The notes under the pieces were generated by a model. The model was not told the DNA's origin and ran no database searches. It saw only the letters and a program-made list of their open reading frames with translations. Below are positions 54,934 to 64,000 of a DNA stretch of 64,000 nt, piece after piece. This stretch comes from Rhodococcus sp. BP22 (lineage in GTDB: Bacteria; Actinomycetota; Actinomycetes; Mycobacteriales; Mycobacteriaceae), in the NCBI RefSeq assembly GCF_014281965.1, contig NZ_JACFTB010000001.1:310001-374000 (forward strand), written 5' to 3'. Every line of letters begins with the position of its first letter. Position 1 is the first letter of the stretch. The translations under genes were made by a program, and so were the position numbers.

Positions 54934-57900
54934 ATGTCCACATCAACATCCCCGTCTCCGAGTCTCAGACGCACCCTGACCGCCCGACTTTCGTCGGTCT
55001 CCGTGCGCGACGCCCACCGCCTACGACGCAAGCTCGAACGTGCCCGCACCGACGATGCGCTGGCAGCAATCGAACCCGAGATCGTTCGCGCCGAGACTCT
55101 GACCGCGAATCGGCGGGCCGCGGTTCCGACGATCGAGTATCCCGAGGCGCTTCCGGTCAGCCGCCGCAAGGACGACATCGCCGCCGCGATCGAGCAACAT
55201 CAGGTAGTGATCGTCGCCGGCGAAACCGGATCGGGCAAAACGACACAGATTCCCAAAATTTGCCTCGAACTGGGCCGTGGGATCCGAGGATCAATCGGCC
55301 ACACCCAACCCCGTCGACTCGCTGCCAGAACGGTTGCCGAGCGCATCGCCGAGGAGGTGGGCGAGACCCTCGGGCAATCAGTCGGTTACAAGGTCAGATT
55401 CACCGATCAATCCTCGGACTCGACACTGGTCAAGCTGATGACCGATGGAATTCTCTTGGCCGAGATTCAACGAGACCGGATGCTCCGGCAGTACGACACA
55501 CTCATCATCGACGAGGCTCACGAACGAAGTCTGAACATCGACTTCATCCTCGGCTACCTCGCTCAGCTACTCCCCCGGCGGCCCGATCTGAAGGTGATCA
55601 TCACCTCCGCAACGATCGATCCGGAACGATTCGCCCAGCACTTCGCTCGGGACGGTGTACCGGCACCCATCATCGAAGTGTCCGGACGCACCTTCCCCGT
55701 GGAGATGCGCTACCGCCCGCTGACGGTCGACGCAGGCGAGACGACAGTCGACCGAGATCCCGTCGACGCAACATGCGATGCCGTCGACGAACTCATGGCC
55801 GAAGGTGAAGGCGACATTCTCGTCTTCCTCTCCGGTGAACGCGAGATCCGCGATACGGCCGATGCCTTGCGCGATCGGCAGCTACGTAACACCGAGGTCG
55901 TACCCCTGTATGCGCGCTTGTCCGCCGATGAGCAGCACCGCGTGTTCTCCTCACACACCGGCCGTCGCGTCGTTCTCTCGACCAACGTCGCCGAGACGTC
56001 ACTGACCGTCCCCGGGATCAGATATGTCGTCGATCCCGGCACTGCGCGCATCTCGCGGTACTCGTTGCGCACCAAAGTCCAGCGACTCCCCATCGAGCCG
56101 ATTTCGCAAGCATCGGCTCGGCAGCGGGCAGGTAGATGTGGACGTGTGGCCGACGGAATTTGCATCCGTCTGTACTCCGAGGACGACTTCGAGGCACGGC
56201 CACCGTTCACCGAACCGGAGATCCTCCGCACCAACCTCGCTTCGGTAATCCTGCAAATGACTTCCCTCGGCCTGGGCAAGATCGACGCATTCCCCTTTGT
56301 CGAGCCGCCCGATCCGCGCAGCATTCGCGACGGAATCGGTTTGCTCGAAGAATTGGGGGCACTGAAGCCGTCCTCGAACACCGGCGAGTCCGAGCTCACG
56401 CCGATCGGGCGCGAACTGGCTCAGCTTCCAGTCGATCCGCGCATGGCACGCATGCTCGTAGAAGCGAACAAGACTGGCGCGCTCGCCGACGCTCTCGTCG
56501 TCGTCTCGGCGATGTCCATCCAGGACGTTCGCGAACGTCCAGCAGAACACCAGCAAGCAGCCGATGAGCAGCATGCAAGATTCACGGCTCCGAACTCGGA
56601 CTTCCTGTCGTACACAGCACTGTGGGAATACCTTCGCGACCAACGAAACGACTTGTCGTCGAACCAGTTTCGAAGAATGTGCCGGAACGAATTCCTGCAC
56701 TACCTCCGTGTGCGCGAATGGCAGGATCTGCACGGTCAACTACGTCAGATCACCAGGGGTCTCGGCTGGACTGTGCCAGACGCGCCGAGCTCGCACGATT
56801 CGTTGCATCAGGCGCTCCTGGCCGGCCTCCTTTCGCATATCGGAGTCAAAGAAGGTGACAAGCGCGAGTTCCTGGGTGCCCGCGGAACCCACTTTGCGAT
56901 ATTCCCCGGCTCCGGGCTGTTCAAGAAGCCTCCACGCTGGGTGATGGCGGCCGAACTGGTCGAGACCGGACGTCTGTGGGGCCGGATGGCGGCCCGAATC
57001 GAACCCGAATGGGCCGAACGACTCGCCCCGCATCTGGTGAAGCGCACATACTCCGAGCCACATTGGTCCACGAAACGCCAATCAGCCATGGCATACGAGC
57101 GCGTCACCCTGTACGGGCTTCCCCTCGTGACCGGCCGACCGGTCGGATACCACAGCATCGATGCAGAAGTCTCCCGCGAGCTTTTCATCAGACATGCACT
57201 GGTGCAAGGTGAGTGGACAACGCAGCATCCGTTCTTTCACAAAAACCGCGCACTGCTCGACGACGTCGGCGAGCTCGAGAATCGGGCCCGCCGACGCGAC
57301 ATCGTGGTCGACGACGATGCACTCTTCGAGTTCTACGACTCCAGAATCGGTGCGGAAGCCGTTTCCGCTCGCCACTTCGACACATGGTGGAAGAAGACGA
57401 GGCGCACGACGCCGGATCTCCTCGATTTCACAGCATCGACCGTCGTCAATCCCGACGCTGCATCCGTACTGGGTGGGGAGTATCCCGATGCGTGGCGCCA
57501 AGGCGAGGTCCAGTTTCCGCTGACCTATCAGTTCGAGCCCGGTTCCGCCGCTGACGGAGTCAGCGCCCGCATCCCGATCGCCCTGCTCGCGCAGGTTCAA
57601 CCGGTAGGATTCGACTGGCTGGTCCCAGGCATGCGAGCAGAACTCATCAGCACGCTGATCAAACTGCTGCCCAAGACTTTACGACGCAACGTGGTGCCCG
57701 CTCCCGACTTTGCCGCCGCCGCACTGACGGCGATGAAGCCGAGATCGGAACCCGTTCTCACTGCGCTGGCCCGTGAGCTCTCACGGTTGGGTTCATGCCG
57801 GATCGATCCGGCAGACTTTCAGGTTTCGGAGCTCCCCGACCATCTCCGGATGACGTTTGTCGCAGTGGATATCAACGGAGACGTACTCGGATCGAACAAG

Positions 57901-58839
57901 GACCTGACTGCCCTCCGACGGACCCTGTCACCGCGAGTGAACCGCGAAGTCGCCAGTGCCGTCGGCCAAGCCGAGCGGGCGGCAACGCTGGCATGGACGT
58001 CCTCGACTCTGGGAACTCTCGAGGAGACCGTCTCACGTTCTGTCGGCGGCCAACGAGTCACCGGATATCCCGCACTCGTACCGGAAAACGGTGGCGTCGC
58101 GGTCCGGGTACTGAGTACACCGGCCCAGCAACGTGCCGCAATGCGCAACGGAACCAGGGCACTGTTGAGCGAGCGTGCACCGCGCGGCACAAAGGCACTC
58201 ATCGCTGGAATTCCGACAAAGGAAAGAATCGCACTCGGACAGAATCCGTACGGCAGCATCGAGGCACTACTCGAGGACTGCCGCACGACGGCAATCGACG
58301 AGTCGATGAGTGCGCACGGCGGTCCCGTCCGCTCGCCGGAAGAATTCGAAGCTCTGGTCAAGTCGGTGAATGCCGAGGTAACCGAACGCACGTCTCGGGT
58401 ACTAGCGCTGATTCGACCGATTCTGACTGCGGCCGTGGAGCTTCGGGCCGCACTCGAACGAGCAGGCGGCGATGCCGCCGATGACGTTCGCGAACAACTA
58501 GCCGGTCTGGTGTTCAATGGCTTCGTATTCGAATTCGGCTCTGCCAGGCTTGCTGAAATTCCCCGGTACCTCACGGCCGCTACTCGGCGACTCGGCTCAC
58601 TACCCAGCAGTGCGAACCGAGATGAAACCGGAATGAACGCACTCGATCGAGTCTACGAGGCATACGACCGACTGCTGAAGTCGCTTCCTGAAGCCAGACA
58701 GCAGAGCAAACCAGTGCAGGAGATCTTCTGGATGATCGAGGAGTTACGAATTCAACTTTTCGCGCAAGGAATTCGGACCGCGTACCCGATATCGGAAAAG
58801 AGGATCACAAAAGCAATCCAGGCCATCAGCCAACAGTGA
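54934..58839 (+). CDS. hrpA: ATP-dependent DEAH-box RNA helicase HrpA
   Basis: Very long helicase of 1301 aa. Motif I is GETGSGKTTQ (96-105), motif Ia TQPRRLAART, motif II DEAH (193-196), motif III SAT, motif V LSTNVAETSLTVPG and motif VI QRAGRCGR. HA2 and OB-fold regions follow to about 650. The C-terminal DUF3418 region occupies the last 600 residues. HrpA rescues stalled or colliding ribosomes in E. coli; an equivalent role here is inference. The ATG is the first codon after a TACCCT hexamer (10 nt); an in-frame GTG lies three codons before it. Confidence 0.93.
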   Translation: MSTSTSPSPSLRRTLTARLSSVSVRDAHRLRRKLERARTDDALAAIEPEIVRAETLTANRRAAVPTIEYPEALPVSRRKDDIAAAIEQHQVVIVAGETGSGKTTQIPKICLELGRGIRGSIGHTQPRRLAARTVAERIAEEVGETLGQSVGYKVRFTDQSSDSTLVKLMTDGILLAEIQRDRMLRQYDTLIIDEAHERSLNIDFILGYLAQLLPRRPDLKVIITSATIDPERFAQHFARDGVPAPIIEVSGRTFPVEMRYRPLTVDAGETTVDRDPVDATCDAVDELMAEGEGDILVFLSGEREIRDTADALRDRQLRNTEVVPLYARLSADEQHRVFSSHTGRRVVLSTNVAETSLTVPGIRYVVDPGTARISRYSLRTKVQRLPIEPISQASARQRAGRCGRVADGICIRLYSEDDFEARPPFTEPEILRTNLASVILQMTSLGLGKIDAFPFVEPPDPRSIRDGIGLLEELGALKPSSNTGESELTPIGRELAQLPVDPRMARMLVEANKTGALADALVVVSAMSIQDVRERPAEHQQAADEQHARFTAPNSDFLSYTALWEYLRDQRNDLSSNQFRRMCRNEFLHYLRVREWQDLHGQLRQITRGLGWTVPDAPSSHDSLHQALLAGLLSHIGVKEGDKREFLGARGTHFAIFPGSGLFKKPPRWVMAAELVETGRLWGRMAARIEPEWAERLAPHLVKRTYSEPHWSTKRQSAMAYERVTLYGLPLVTGRPVGYHSIDAEVSRELFIRHALVQGEWTTQHPFFHKNRALLDDVGELENRARRRDIVVDDDALFEFYDSRIGAEAVSARHFDTWWKKTRRTTPDLLDFTASTVVNPDAASVLGGEYPDAWRQGEVQFPLTYQFEPGSAADGVSARIPIALLAQVQPVGFDWLVPGMRAELISTLIKLLPKTLRRNVVPAPDFAAAALTAMKPRSEPVLTALARELSRLGSCRIDPADFQVSELPDHLRMTFVAVDINGDVLGSNKDLTALRRTLSPRVNREVASAVGQAERAATLAWTSSTLGTLEETVSRSVGGQRVTGYPALVPENGGVAVRVLSTPAQQRAAMRNGTRALLSERAPRGTKALIAGIPTKERIALGQNPYGSIEALLEDCRTTAIDESMSAHGGPVRSPEEFEALVKSVNAEVTERTSRVLALIRPILTAAVELRAALERAGGDAADDVREQLAGLVFNGFVFEFGSARLAEIPRYLTAATRRLGSLPSSANRDETGMNALDRVYEAYDRLLKSLPEARQQSKPVQEIFWMIEELRIQLFAQGIRTAYPISEKRITKAIQAISQQ

Positions 58840-58882
58840 GACCTCGTATCGACCGATTCTCGCCGTCGAGCGCGCGCGTTAT

Positions 58883-59350
58883 TCAGTCGACAGCGACAGC
58901 TGGCTGTCGATGCTCGCGAAGGTCCTGGATTTCTTTCTCGAAGTCCTCGGCCGAACTGAAGGACTTGTACACCGACGCGAACCGTAGATACGCAACCTCG
59001 TCGAGATCGCGAAGCGGACCGAGAATAGCCAGTCCCACCTCGTTGCTAGGGATCTCGGCCGATCCAGATGCCCGAACTGCATCCTCGACCTGCTGAGCCA
59101 ACAGATTCAGAGCATCGTTGTCGACATCGCGGCCCTGGCAGGCACGACGGACGCCTCGCACTACCTTCTCCCGGCTGAAGGGCTCGGTGACTCCGCTGCG
59201 CTTCACGACAGCCAGAACAGCGGTCTCCACTGTGGTGAAGCGGCGTCCACACTCCGGGCATGAGCGACGACGACGGATCGCCTGACCTTCGTCCGCCTCG
59301 CGAGAGTCGACCACTCGGGAGTCGGGGTGCTTGCAGAACGGGCAATGCAT
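58883..59350 (-). CDS. nrdR: transcriptional repressor NrdR
   Basis: Represses ribonucleotide reductase genes in response to dATP/ATP. The 155-aa protein has an N-terminal zinc ribbon (Cys3, Cys6, Cys31, Cys34: [21 protein letters not shown]) and an ATP-cone ([20 protein letters not shown]). The ATG has GGAGGC 7 nt upstream; a longer opening in the same frame has no similarity. It is convergent with hrpA and transcribed in the same direction as the small gene at 59490. Confidence 0.95.
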   Translation of the reverse strand: MHCPFCKHPDSRVVDSREADEGQAIRRRRSCPECGRRFTTVETAVLAVVKRSGVTEPFSREKVVRGVRRACQGRDVDNDALNLLAQQVEDAVRASGSAEIPSNEVGLAILGPLRDLDEVAYLRFASVYKSFSSAEDFEKEIQDLREHRQPAVAVD

Positions 59351-59489
59351 GTAAGAGCCTCCGTCGTAGCCGTCACACCATCTCGTAGGTAGCGCAAGAG
59401 GTGCAGGTACCGAGGATACTCGGAGTGCTATCGAGCCCAGTGCCGCGTACCTGGCTCGATCACCGAGGAGTACTTCAGGCATCGCTGCA

Positions 59490-59936
59490 TCACTGGCCCG
59501 AGTCGGTGGCCGCGATGAGATCGTGACCCGCAGTACCGACGAATCCACTTTGCTCGACGACCGTGACAGCACCCGCTGAGCCGCCGTCGAGATATCCGGC
59601 GCGTAGATTCGCAAGCCCAACCAAGCCCAGAAGAACAATGGCCGTGATCAGGACACCCACTATCGTGGCGGTCCACGAAATTGTCTGACGTGGCGCCTCG
59701 TCGTCGAAGCTTCGATCGGCGGAGCTCCGAACGATGACCCGGTTGCAACCGTCCTGTTGCGCGACAGCGTGAAGGTAGCGTCGACGGTCGAGTGACGCGC
59801 AAGACGTGCGCGGGCGAGAAGTACGGACGGGCTGGCCCGAGCGCGTTGCGCGATCGAGGGTGTCGCGACCGTCCATACCCCGACCTGCTGCTGCGAGCCT
59901 GGTGAGAGCACTGGTCCGCTCTGTAGTGATGCTCAT
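59490..59936 (-). CDS. small single-pass membrane protein divergent from lexA, LysM domain not seen
   Basis: Protein of 148 aa with a hydrophilic, Arg/Asp-rich N-terminus, one membrane helix ([20 protein letters not shown], about 95-115) and a short outer tail of about 36 residues. It sits where M. tuberculosis has the SOS-induced cell-wall protein Rv2719c (ChiZ), between nrdR and lexA. That protein ends in a LysM domain; here no LysM sequence is visible in this frame or in the bases that follow. GGAGG lies 5 nt before the ATG. SOS boxes lie upstream. It may be a shortened homologue or an unrelated gene. Confidence 0.65.
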   Translation of the reverse strand: MSITTERTSALTRLAAAGRGMDGRDTLDRATRSGQPVRTSRPRTSCASLDRRRYLHAVAQQDGCNRVIVRSSADRSFDDEAPRQTISWTATIVGVLITAIVLLGLVGLANLRAGYLDGGSAGAVTVVEQSGFVGTAGHDLIAATDSGQ

Positions 59937-60020
59937 CGGAACCTCCACTGCGGTGTACAGATCGACCGTGGCGATGCTCGCGACTGACGCGATTTTCACC
60001 TTTATTCGATCAGGCGTTCG

Positions 60021-60036
60021 ATGAACGCTTGTTCGA
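60021..60036. promoter_or_regulatory. second, imperfect SOS box
   Basis: ATGAACGCTTGTTCGA matches the actinobacterial LexA consensus TCGAACRNNNGTTYGA at all but the first two positions. It lies about 85 bp upstream of the divergent small-protein gene. Confidence 0.6.
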
Positions 60037-60084
60037 AGTTCTATCACGCGGGTCGGACAATGTCAGCAGAAGTTGCGACACGGA

Positions 60085-60100
60085 TCGAACAGATGTTTGA
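60085..60100. promoter_or_regulatory. SOS box (LexA operator)
   Basis: TCGAACAGATGTTTGA fits the consensus TCGAACRNNNGTTYGA at every defined position. It lies about 122 bp upstream of lexA and probably mediates LexA autorepression. Confidence 0.88.
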
Positions 60101-60222
60101 TCGAACAGGGATTTCGGGCTAGATTCGTGTCAGAAACCACACGTCACATCCACACCACGCGTTCGGGCCACTCGAGCACACGAGATGCCCGGCAGGGGAA
60201 GGCGATGCAGGAGGATGCACGA

Positions 60223-61092
60223 ATGAAAGAAGAGACCTCGTCAGGGTCACCGAAGTCCACGGGCAAGACGAGCGGCAAGGCGAGCGGGAAGACGAAGGCT
60301 ACGGCAGTGAGCGCAAAGACGCGCGGAAGTGCCACCGGCGGAAAGGTCACCGCGCCGGCTGCCAAGTCCGCCGCAACCGCCAAGGCGCCCTCGGTGCCGA
60401 CGGCGAAGGCATTCGAAGGTGAGGGCACCGACATCAATGCAGGCCTGACCGAACGTCAGCGCAAGGTTCTCGAGGTCATCAGAGCTTCGGTGACCGAACG
60501 TGGCTACCCGCCGAGCATCCGAGAGATCGGGGATGCGGTCGGGTTGACGTCGACCTCGTCGGTCGCTCATCAACTTCGCACGCTGGAGCGCAAAGGCTTC
60601 CTCAGACGTGATCCGAACCGCCCACGCGCAGTGGATGTCCGCGGACTCGACGAGGTTCAGGCAGACCACGCGGCAGCCGTAGCCGACGGCTCGGCGCCTG
60701 CGGAGGATCAGTTGCCGACTCCGACGTTCGTTCCGGTACTGGGACAAATCGCTGCCGGCGGTCCGATTCTTGCCGAGCAGGCGGTCGAAGACGTTTTCCC
60801 TCTCCCCCGCGAACTGGTCGGCCAGGGTTCCCTGTTCCTGCTGAGAGTGGTCGGTGAGTCGATGATCGAAGCAGCGATCTGCGATGGCGACTGGGTGGTG
60901 GTTCGACAGCAGAGTGTCGCCGACAACGGTGACATCGTTGCAGCCATGATCGATGGCGAAGCCACGGTGAAGACGTTCAAGCGCACCAAGGGTGAGGTAT
61001 GGCTACTGCCGCACAACCCATTGTTCGAACCGATCCCGGGCAATGACGCAGCCATCCTCGGCAAGGTCGTCACGGTCATGCGCAAGCTCTGA
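60223..61092 (+). CDS. lexA: SOS repressor LexA
   Basis: Repressor and self-cleaving serine protease of 289 aa. A Lys/Thr/Ala/Gly-rich tail of about 70 residues precedes the winged helix ([20 protein letters not shown], 75-140). The cleavage site is Ala178-Gly179 in QIAAGGP, with catalytic Ser213 (GESMIEA) and Lys250 (EATVKTF). The body closely matches M. tuberculosis LexA (about 236 aa); the tail is the main difference. The ATG used has AGGAGG 8 nt upstream; an in-frame ATG six codons earlier, after GGGGAAGG, is an alternative. Confidence 0.95.
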   Translation: MKEETSSGSPKSTGKTSGKASGKTKATAVSAKTRGSATGGKVTAPAAKSAATAKAPSVPTAKAFEGEGTDINAGLTERQRKVLEVIRASVTERGYPPSIREIGDAVGLTSTSSVAHQLRTLERKGFLRRDPNRPRAVDVRGLDEVQADHAAAVADGSAPAEDQLPTPTFVPVLGQIAAGGPILAEQAVEDVFPLPRELVGQGSLFLLRVVGESMIEAAICDGDWVVVRQQSVADNGDIVAAMIDGEATVKTFKRTKGEVWLLPHNPLFEPIPGNDAAILGKVVTVMRKL

Positions 61093-61109
61093 TCAGCGAG
61101 TTCGTACAG

Positions 61110-61152
61110 GCGAAGGGCCGCAACCTCGTGTGTCGAGGTTGCGGCCCTTCGC
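61110..61152. terminator. strong hairpin between lexA and acyl-CoA dehydrogenase genes
   Basis: A perfect 19-bp stem (GCGAAGGGCCGCAACCTCG and complement) with a 5-nt loop lies between two convergent genes. It probably terminates both. Confidence 0.88.
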
Positions 61153-61174
61153 TGTATCGATCGAGAGATGAGTG

Positions 61175-62317
61175 CTAGAGATTCAGTCCCCGCCCGATGA
61201 TTTCCTTCATGATCTCGGTCGTTCCGCCGTAGATCGTCTGCACCCGAGAATCCATGTATGCCTTGGCGATCGGGTATTCCTTCATGTATCCGTATCCGCC
61301 ATGCAGTTGCAGGCAGCGGTCGATGAGACGCACCTGGTTCTCGGTGGTCCACCACTTGGCCATAGCGGCTTCCTGCACTGTCAGCTTGCCGTCGTTGAGC
61401 AGTTCGATGAATTTGTCGACCATGATCCGTGAGGCGGTCGTCTCGGTTGCCAACTCCGCCAACACGAATCGTGTGTTCTGAAATTTGCCGATGGACTTAC
61501 CGAATGCCTTGCGATCACGGCAGTACTGAATTGTCATGTCGAGCGCCGACTCCATGGCGGCTGCTGCGACGACCGCAATGGACAGTCGTTCCTGAGGCAG
61601 GTTCTGCATCAGGTAGATGAAGCCCATCCCCTCTTCACCGAGAAGGTTCGCGGCGGGCACGCGAACGTCGGTGAAGCTGAGCTCAGCCGTGTCCTGCGCC
61701 TTCATCCCGATCTTGTCGAGATTGCGTCCACGTTCGAAACCAGGCATGTCGCGCTCGACGACGAGCAAGCTGAACCCCTGCGCACCCTTGTCGGGGTCGG
61801 TGCAGGCTACGACGATGACGAGGTCGGCATTGATTCCGTTGGTGATGAAGGTTTTGGACCCGTTGAGGACCCATTCGTCTCCATCGCGAACGGCCTTGGT
61901 CTTGATTCCCTGCAGATCGCTACCGGTACCGGGCTCGGTCATCGCGATCGCGGTGATCAACTCACCGGAACTGAATCCGGGTAGCCAACGCTGCTTCTGT
62001 TCTTCGTTCGTCAGATTGATGAGGTATGGCGCGACGACGTCGTTGTGCAGCGTGAATCCGATTCCGCTGTAGCCGCCGCGGGTGGTTTCCTCGGTGACGA
62101 TGGCGTTGTAGCGGAAGTCCTTGACACCGCCACCGCCGTACTCCTCAGGCACGTCGGTGCCGAGGAATCCTTGCTTTCCAGCTTCTACCCACACCCAACG
62201 ATCGACGAGGTTCTGCTCTTCCCACTTAGCGTGGTTCGGCGCAACGTGTTGGTCGAGGAACTTGCGGTACGACTCGCGAAACATGTCGTGCTCGGAATCG
62301 AATATCGTGCGTTCCAC
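61175..62317 (-). CDS. fadE: acyl-CoA dehydrogenase, LCAD/IVD-like
   Basis: FAD-dependent acyl-CoA dehydrogenase of 380 aa. Signatures are ITAIAMTEPGTGSDLQGIKT, GSKTFITNGINAD, and QLHGGYGYMKEYPIAKAYMD followed by IYGGTTEIMKEIIGR. The usual catalytic Glu position of medium-chain enzymes (YEGT) is Gly here. A Glu in helix G (AAAMESAL) aligns with the catalytic Glu of long-chain and isovaleryl enzymes. GTG start with AAGGAG 6 nt upstream. Substrate unknown, possibly long-chain or branched acyl-CoA. Confidence 0.92.
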   Translation of the reverse strand: MERTIFDSEHDMFRESYRKFLDQHVAPNHAKWEEQNLVDRWVWVEAGKQGFLGTDVPEEYGGGGVKDFRYNAIVTEETTRGGYSGIGFTLHNDVVAPYLINLTNEEQKQRWLPGFSSGELITAIAMTEPGTGSDLQGIKTKAVRDGDEWVLNGSKTFITNGINADLVIVVACTDPDKGAQGFSLLVVERDMPGFERGRNLDKIGMKAQDTAELSFTDVRVPAANLLGEEGMGFIYLMQNLPQERLSIAVVAAAAMESALDMTIQYCRDRKAFGKSIGKFQNTRFVLAELATETTASRIMVDKFIELLNDGKLTVQEAAMAKWWTTENQVRLIDRCLQLHGGYGYMKEYPIAKAYMDSRVQTIYGGTTEIMKEIIGRGLNL

Positions 62318-62453
62318 TTCGGTCTCCTTCGAATTGCCAACCGGCGGCACCATTGGTCACCGCCGGTGAACTGACTTCTTTCGAGCCTACGGCCGAATAG
62401 GTCAGACGGTCGATGACCGAGCCGCGCGGAATCGGTGACCGAAGACAGTGCCG

Positions 62454-63719
62454 CTATCGGCGCTGTGTGCGGGAAAGGGCGCGCAGCACGGGATAACCGA
62501 CCAAGATTCCGACCGATCCCCAGGCGATACCGCCGAGCTCCACCGACCCGACCGTCAGCGTCAGATCGCCGATGCCGGCGACGATGGCAGCAGCAACGAC
62601 AACGAGGTTGACGGGATCGGTGAAATCGACCTTGCTGTCCGACCAGATGCGCACACCCAGCAGGCCGATCAGTCCGTACAGAACCAGTGTCGCGCCACCG
62701 ATGACTCCGTCCGGGACCGTGAACACCAACGCGCCGAACTTCGGCGAGAACGCGAGCACGACCGCCGTCACCGCGGCCACCCAGTAGGCCGCGGTCGAAT
62801 ACACGCGGGTCGCCGCCATCACGCCGATGTTCTCGGCGTAGGTCGTCGTGCCCGAGCCACCCGCAGCACCTGCCAGCGTCGTCGCCAATCCATCTGCGAT
62901 CAGTGCGTCTCCGGCGAGGTCGTCGAGTTTCTTACCCGTCATTGCCGACACTGCTTTGACGTGGCCGACGTTCTCGGCCACGAGAACGATGACGACGGGT
63001 AGTGCGATGAGTACGACGGACAATTCGAACGTCGGTCCCCGGAATTCGGGAATACCGATCCAGTCCGCAGCCCTCATCGCGTCGAGTTTGACGTCCGAGA
63101 TCTGCCCTGACACAGCAGCGAATACCCATCCGACGATGACACCGACAAGGATTCCGAGGCGTCCGAGCAGTCCCGGGCCTGCGACGGTCACCAGGAGGAT
63201 CGCCGCGAGAGTCACGGCGGCCACGAGTGGCTGAGCCTCGAACGACGACGTCGCTGCGGGAGCGAGGTTGAGTCCGATGAGAACCACGACCGCACCTGTG
63301 ACGACCGGAGGCATCACCGCTTCGATGAGTCGTCCGCCCGCGAACTTGACGACTAGTCCGACGAGGGTCAGCACGACGCCCACGGACATGACGGCGCCGA
63401 GCTGCGCGGCGGGGCCGCTTGCCTGCGCCGCACTGAGTGGTGCGATGAAAGCGAACGAGGATCCGAGATAGCTGGGGATGCGGCCCCGCGTGATCACGAG
63501 GAACAGCGCGGTACCGATACCCGAGAACAACAGGGTCGTGGTGACGGGAAATCCGGTCACCGTGGGAACGAGCAACGTGGCGCCGAACATGGCGATGACG
63601 TGCTGCATACCGATACCCACGGTTCGCGGCCACGACAGGCGCTGGTCCGGTGCCACAACCGCCCCTGCCTCGACATTCTTGCCGTTGCCGTGCAGTGTCC
63701 ATCCGAATTGTCTTCTCAC
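62454..63719 (-). CDS. uraA: uracil/xanthine permease (NCS2 family)
   Basis: Nucleobase:H+ symporter of about 421 aa with 14 helices. Visible features are SWPRTVGIGMQHVIAMFGATLLVP, SYLGSSFAFIAP, VVLVAENVGHVKAVSAMTG-like substrate-helix sequence, and GGSGTTTYAENIGVMAATRV. The start is uncertain. The GTG used has AGGA about 9 nt upstream and TAGGAT 8 nt upstream. An in-frame GTG 11 codons earlier (63752) overlaps the ptsI stop as GTGA and could be coupled. It follows ptsI on the same strand. Uracil is the likeliest substrate. Confidence 0.88.
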   Translation of the reverse strand: MRRQFGWTLHGNGKNVEAGAVVAPDQRLSWPRTVGIGMQHVIAMFGATLLVPTVTGFPVTTTLLFSGIGTALFLVITRGRIPSYLGSSFAFIAPLSAAQASGPAAQLGAVMSVGVVLTLVGLVVKFAGGRLIEAVMPPVVTGAVVVLIGLNLAPAATSSFEAQPLVAAVTLAAILLVTVAGPGLLGRLGILVGVIVGWVFAAVSGQISDVKLDAMRAADWIGIPEFRGPTFELSVVLIALPVVIVLVAENVGHVKAVSAMTGKKLDDLAGDALIADGLATTLAGAAGGSGTTTYAENIGVMAATRVYSTAAYWVAAVTAVVLAFSPKFGALVFTVPDGVIGGATLVLYGLIGLLGVRIWSDSKVDFTDPVNLVVVAAAIVAGIGDLTLTVGSVELGGIAWGSVGILVGYPVLRALSRTQRR

Positions 63720-63748
63720 GGCTTCGAATCCTAGGGCCTGCCGCTTCG

Positions 63749-64000
63749 TCACTCGTTCAGGATCGACGCTGCCGCCTCACGTGCCGCAGTGGCACTGTCG
63801 GTCTTCGACGCGGCCGCGGCCGCGCGCCGGCATTGCTCGAGCGTGACCGTGGACAATTTCGCCCCAACGTGTGCGACTGCGGCCGACGCAGCGGACAGTG
63901 ACGTGACGCCGAGACCAACCAGGACGCATGCCAACAGTGGGTCGGCGGCGGCCTCTCCGCATACTCCAACCGGCTTGCCCACGGCCATACCTGCCTTCGC
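63749..64000 (-). CDS. ptsI: phosphoenolpyruvate-protein phosphotransferase (EI), C-terminal end
   Basis: Only the last 83 codons are in the window; the gene continues beyond base 64000. GKPVGVCGEAAADPLLACVLVGLGVTSLS-type sequence is the conserved C-terminal barrel segment of PTS enzyme I, with the catalytic Cys in GVCGEAA. The remaining tail (AAAAASKTDSATAAREAAAS) is Ala-rich. Enzyme I passes phosphate from PEP to HPr. The stop overlaps an upstream in-frame GTG of the permease gene. Confidence 0.85.
   Translation of the reverse strand, partial: AKAGMAVGKPVGVCGEAAADPLLACVLVGLGVTSLSAASAAVAHVGAKLSTVTLEQCRRAAAAASKTDSATAAREAAASILNE

Noticed and set aside
1..64000. CRISPR arrays, prophage, insertion sequences, tRNA or rRNA genes
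   Set aside because: No regularly spaced repeats, transposase or phage motifs, and no cloverleaf-like sequence was recognised on either strand.

Overview
This 64 kb window reads as a chromosomal segment of a high-GC mycolic-acid actinobacterium, most likely Rhodococcus or a close Nocardiales relative. The reasons are the gene content and order (ppgK-sigA, dut-DUF3710, sigB, ideR-galE, nrdR/lexA, ceoB-ceoC, mscR), mycothiol-linked enzymes, frequent GTG starts, and gene-by-gene agreement with the Mycobacterium tuberculosis Rv2682c-Rv2720 neighbourhood as I remember it. About 59 protein genes are called, two of them cut by the window edges. I see no tRNA, rRNA, insertion sequence, prophage or CRISPR array.

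Layout. 0-5 kb: fatty-acid beta-oxidation pair fadA-fadB, a sugar-porter MFS gene and a small YCII protein. 5-11 kb: dxs, a three-domain glutaminase, and an ECF sigma factor with its anti-sigma (SigK/RskA type). 11-16 kb: a TRAM RNA methyltransferase and a KimA-like potassium transporter, divergent from two TrkA/RCK proteins. 16-25 kb: a block of conserved actinobacterial genes (DUF3159, OB-fold, DUF3710, dut, DUF3093, DUF4193, cei-like, suhB, ppgK) ending in the primary sigma factor sigA. 25-33 kb: small DUF proteins, a helicase, a YihY membrane protein, a methyltransferase and sigB behind an ECF-type promoter. 33-39 kb: a GNAT/acyl-CoA-synthetase-like protein acetyltransferase overlapping an AcuC-type deacetylase, then ideR and galE. 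40-48 kb: a lipoprotein, the formaldehyde-detoxification pair mscR plus an MBL hydrolase, PAC2, an alpha/beta hydrolase and a Ski2-like helicase. 47.7-55 kb looks accessory relative to M. tuberculosis: an intact oxyR/ahpCD locus, a permuted NlpC/P60-like hydrolase, a tightly overlapping arsenic operon (arsR-acr3-arsC plus a 74-aa membrane protein), a class III aminotransferase and a Pr6Pr membrane protein. 55-64 kb: hrpA, nrdR, a divergent lexA region with SOS boxes, an acyl-CoA dehydrogenase, a uracil/xanthine permease and the end of ptsI.

Themes. The window concentrates global regulators (SigA, SigB, SigK/RskA, IdeR, OxyR, LexA, NrdR, ArsR) and oxidative, aldehyde and metalloid stress defence. 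Ten genes carry a TANNNT hexamer 6-8 nt before the start codon and no Shine-Dalgarno sequence, which suggests many leaderless transcripts. I did not find an obviously new multi-gene system. The most interesting items are the acetyltransferase/deacetylase pair, whose synthetase domain appears to lack its catalytic His; the ars-coupled small membrane protein; the SOS-box-flanked gene lacking a recognisable LysM domain; the lysine/alanine-rich tails on SigA and LexA; and the unexplained 595-bp gap before cei.
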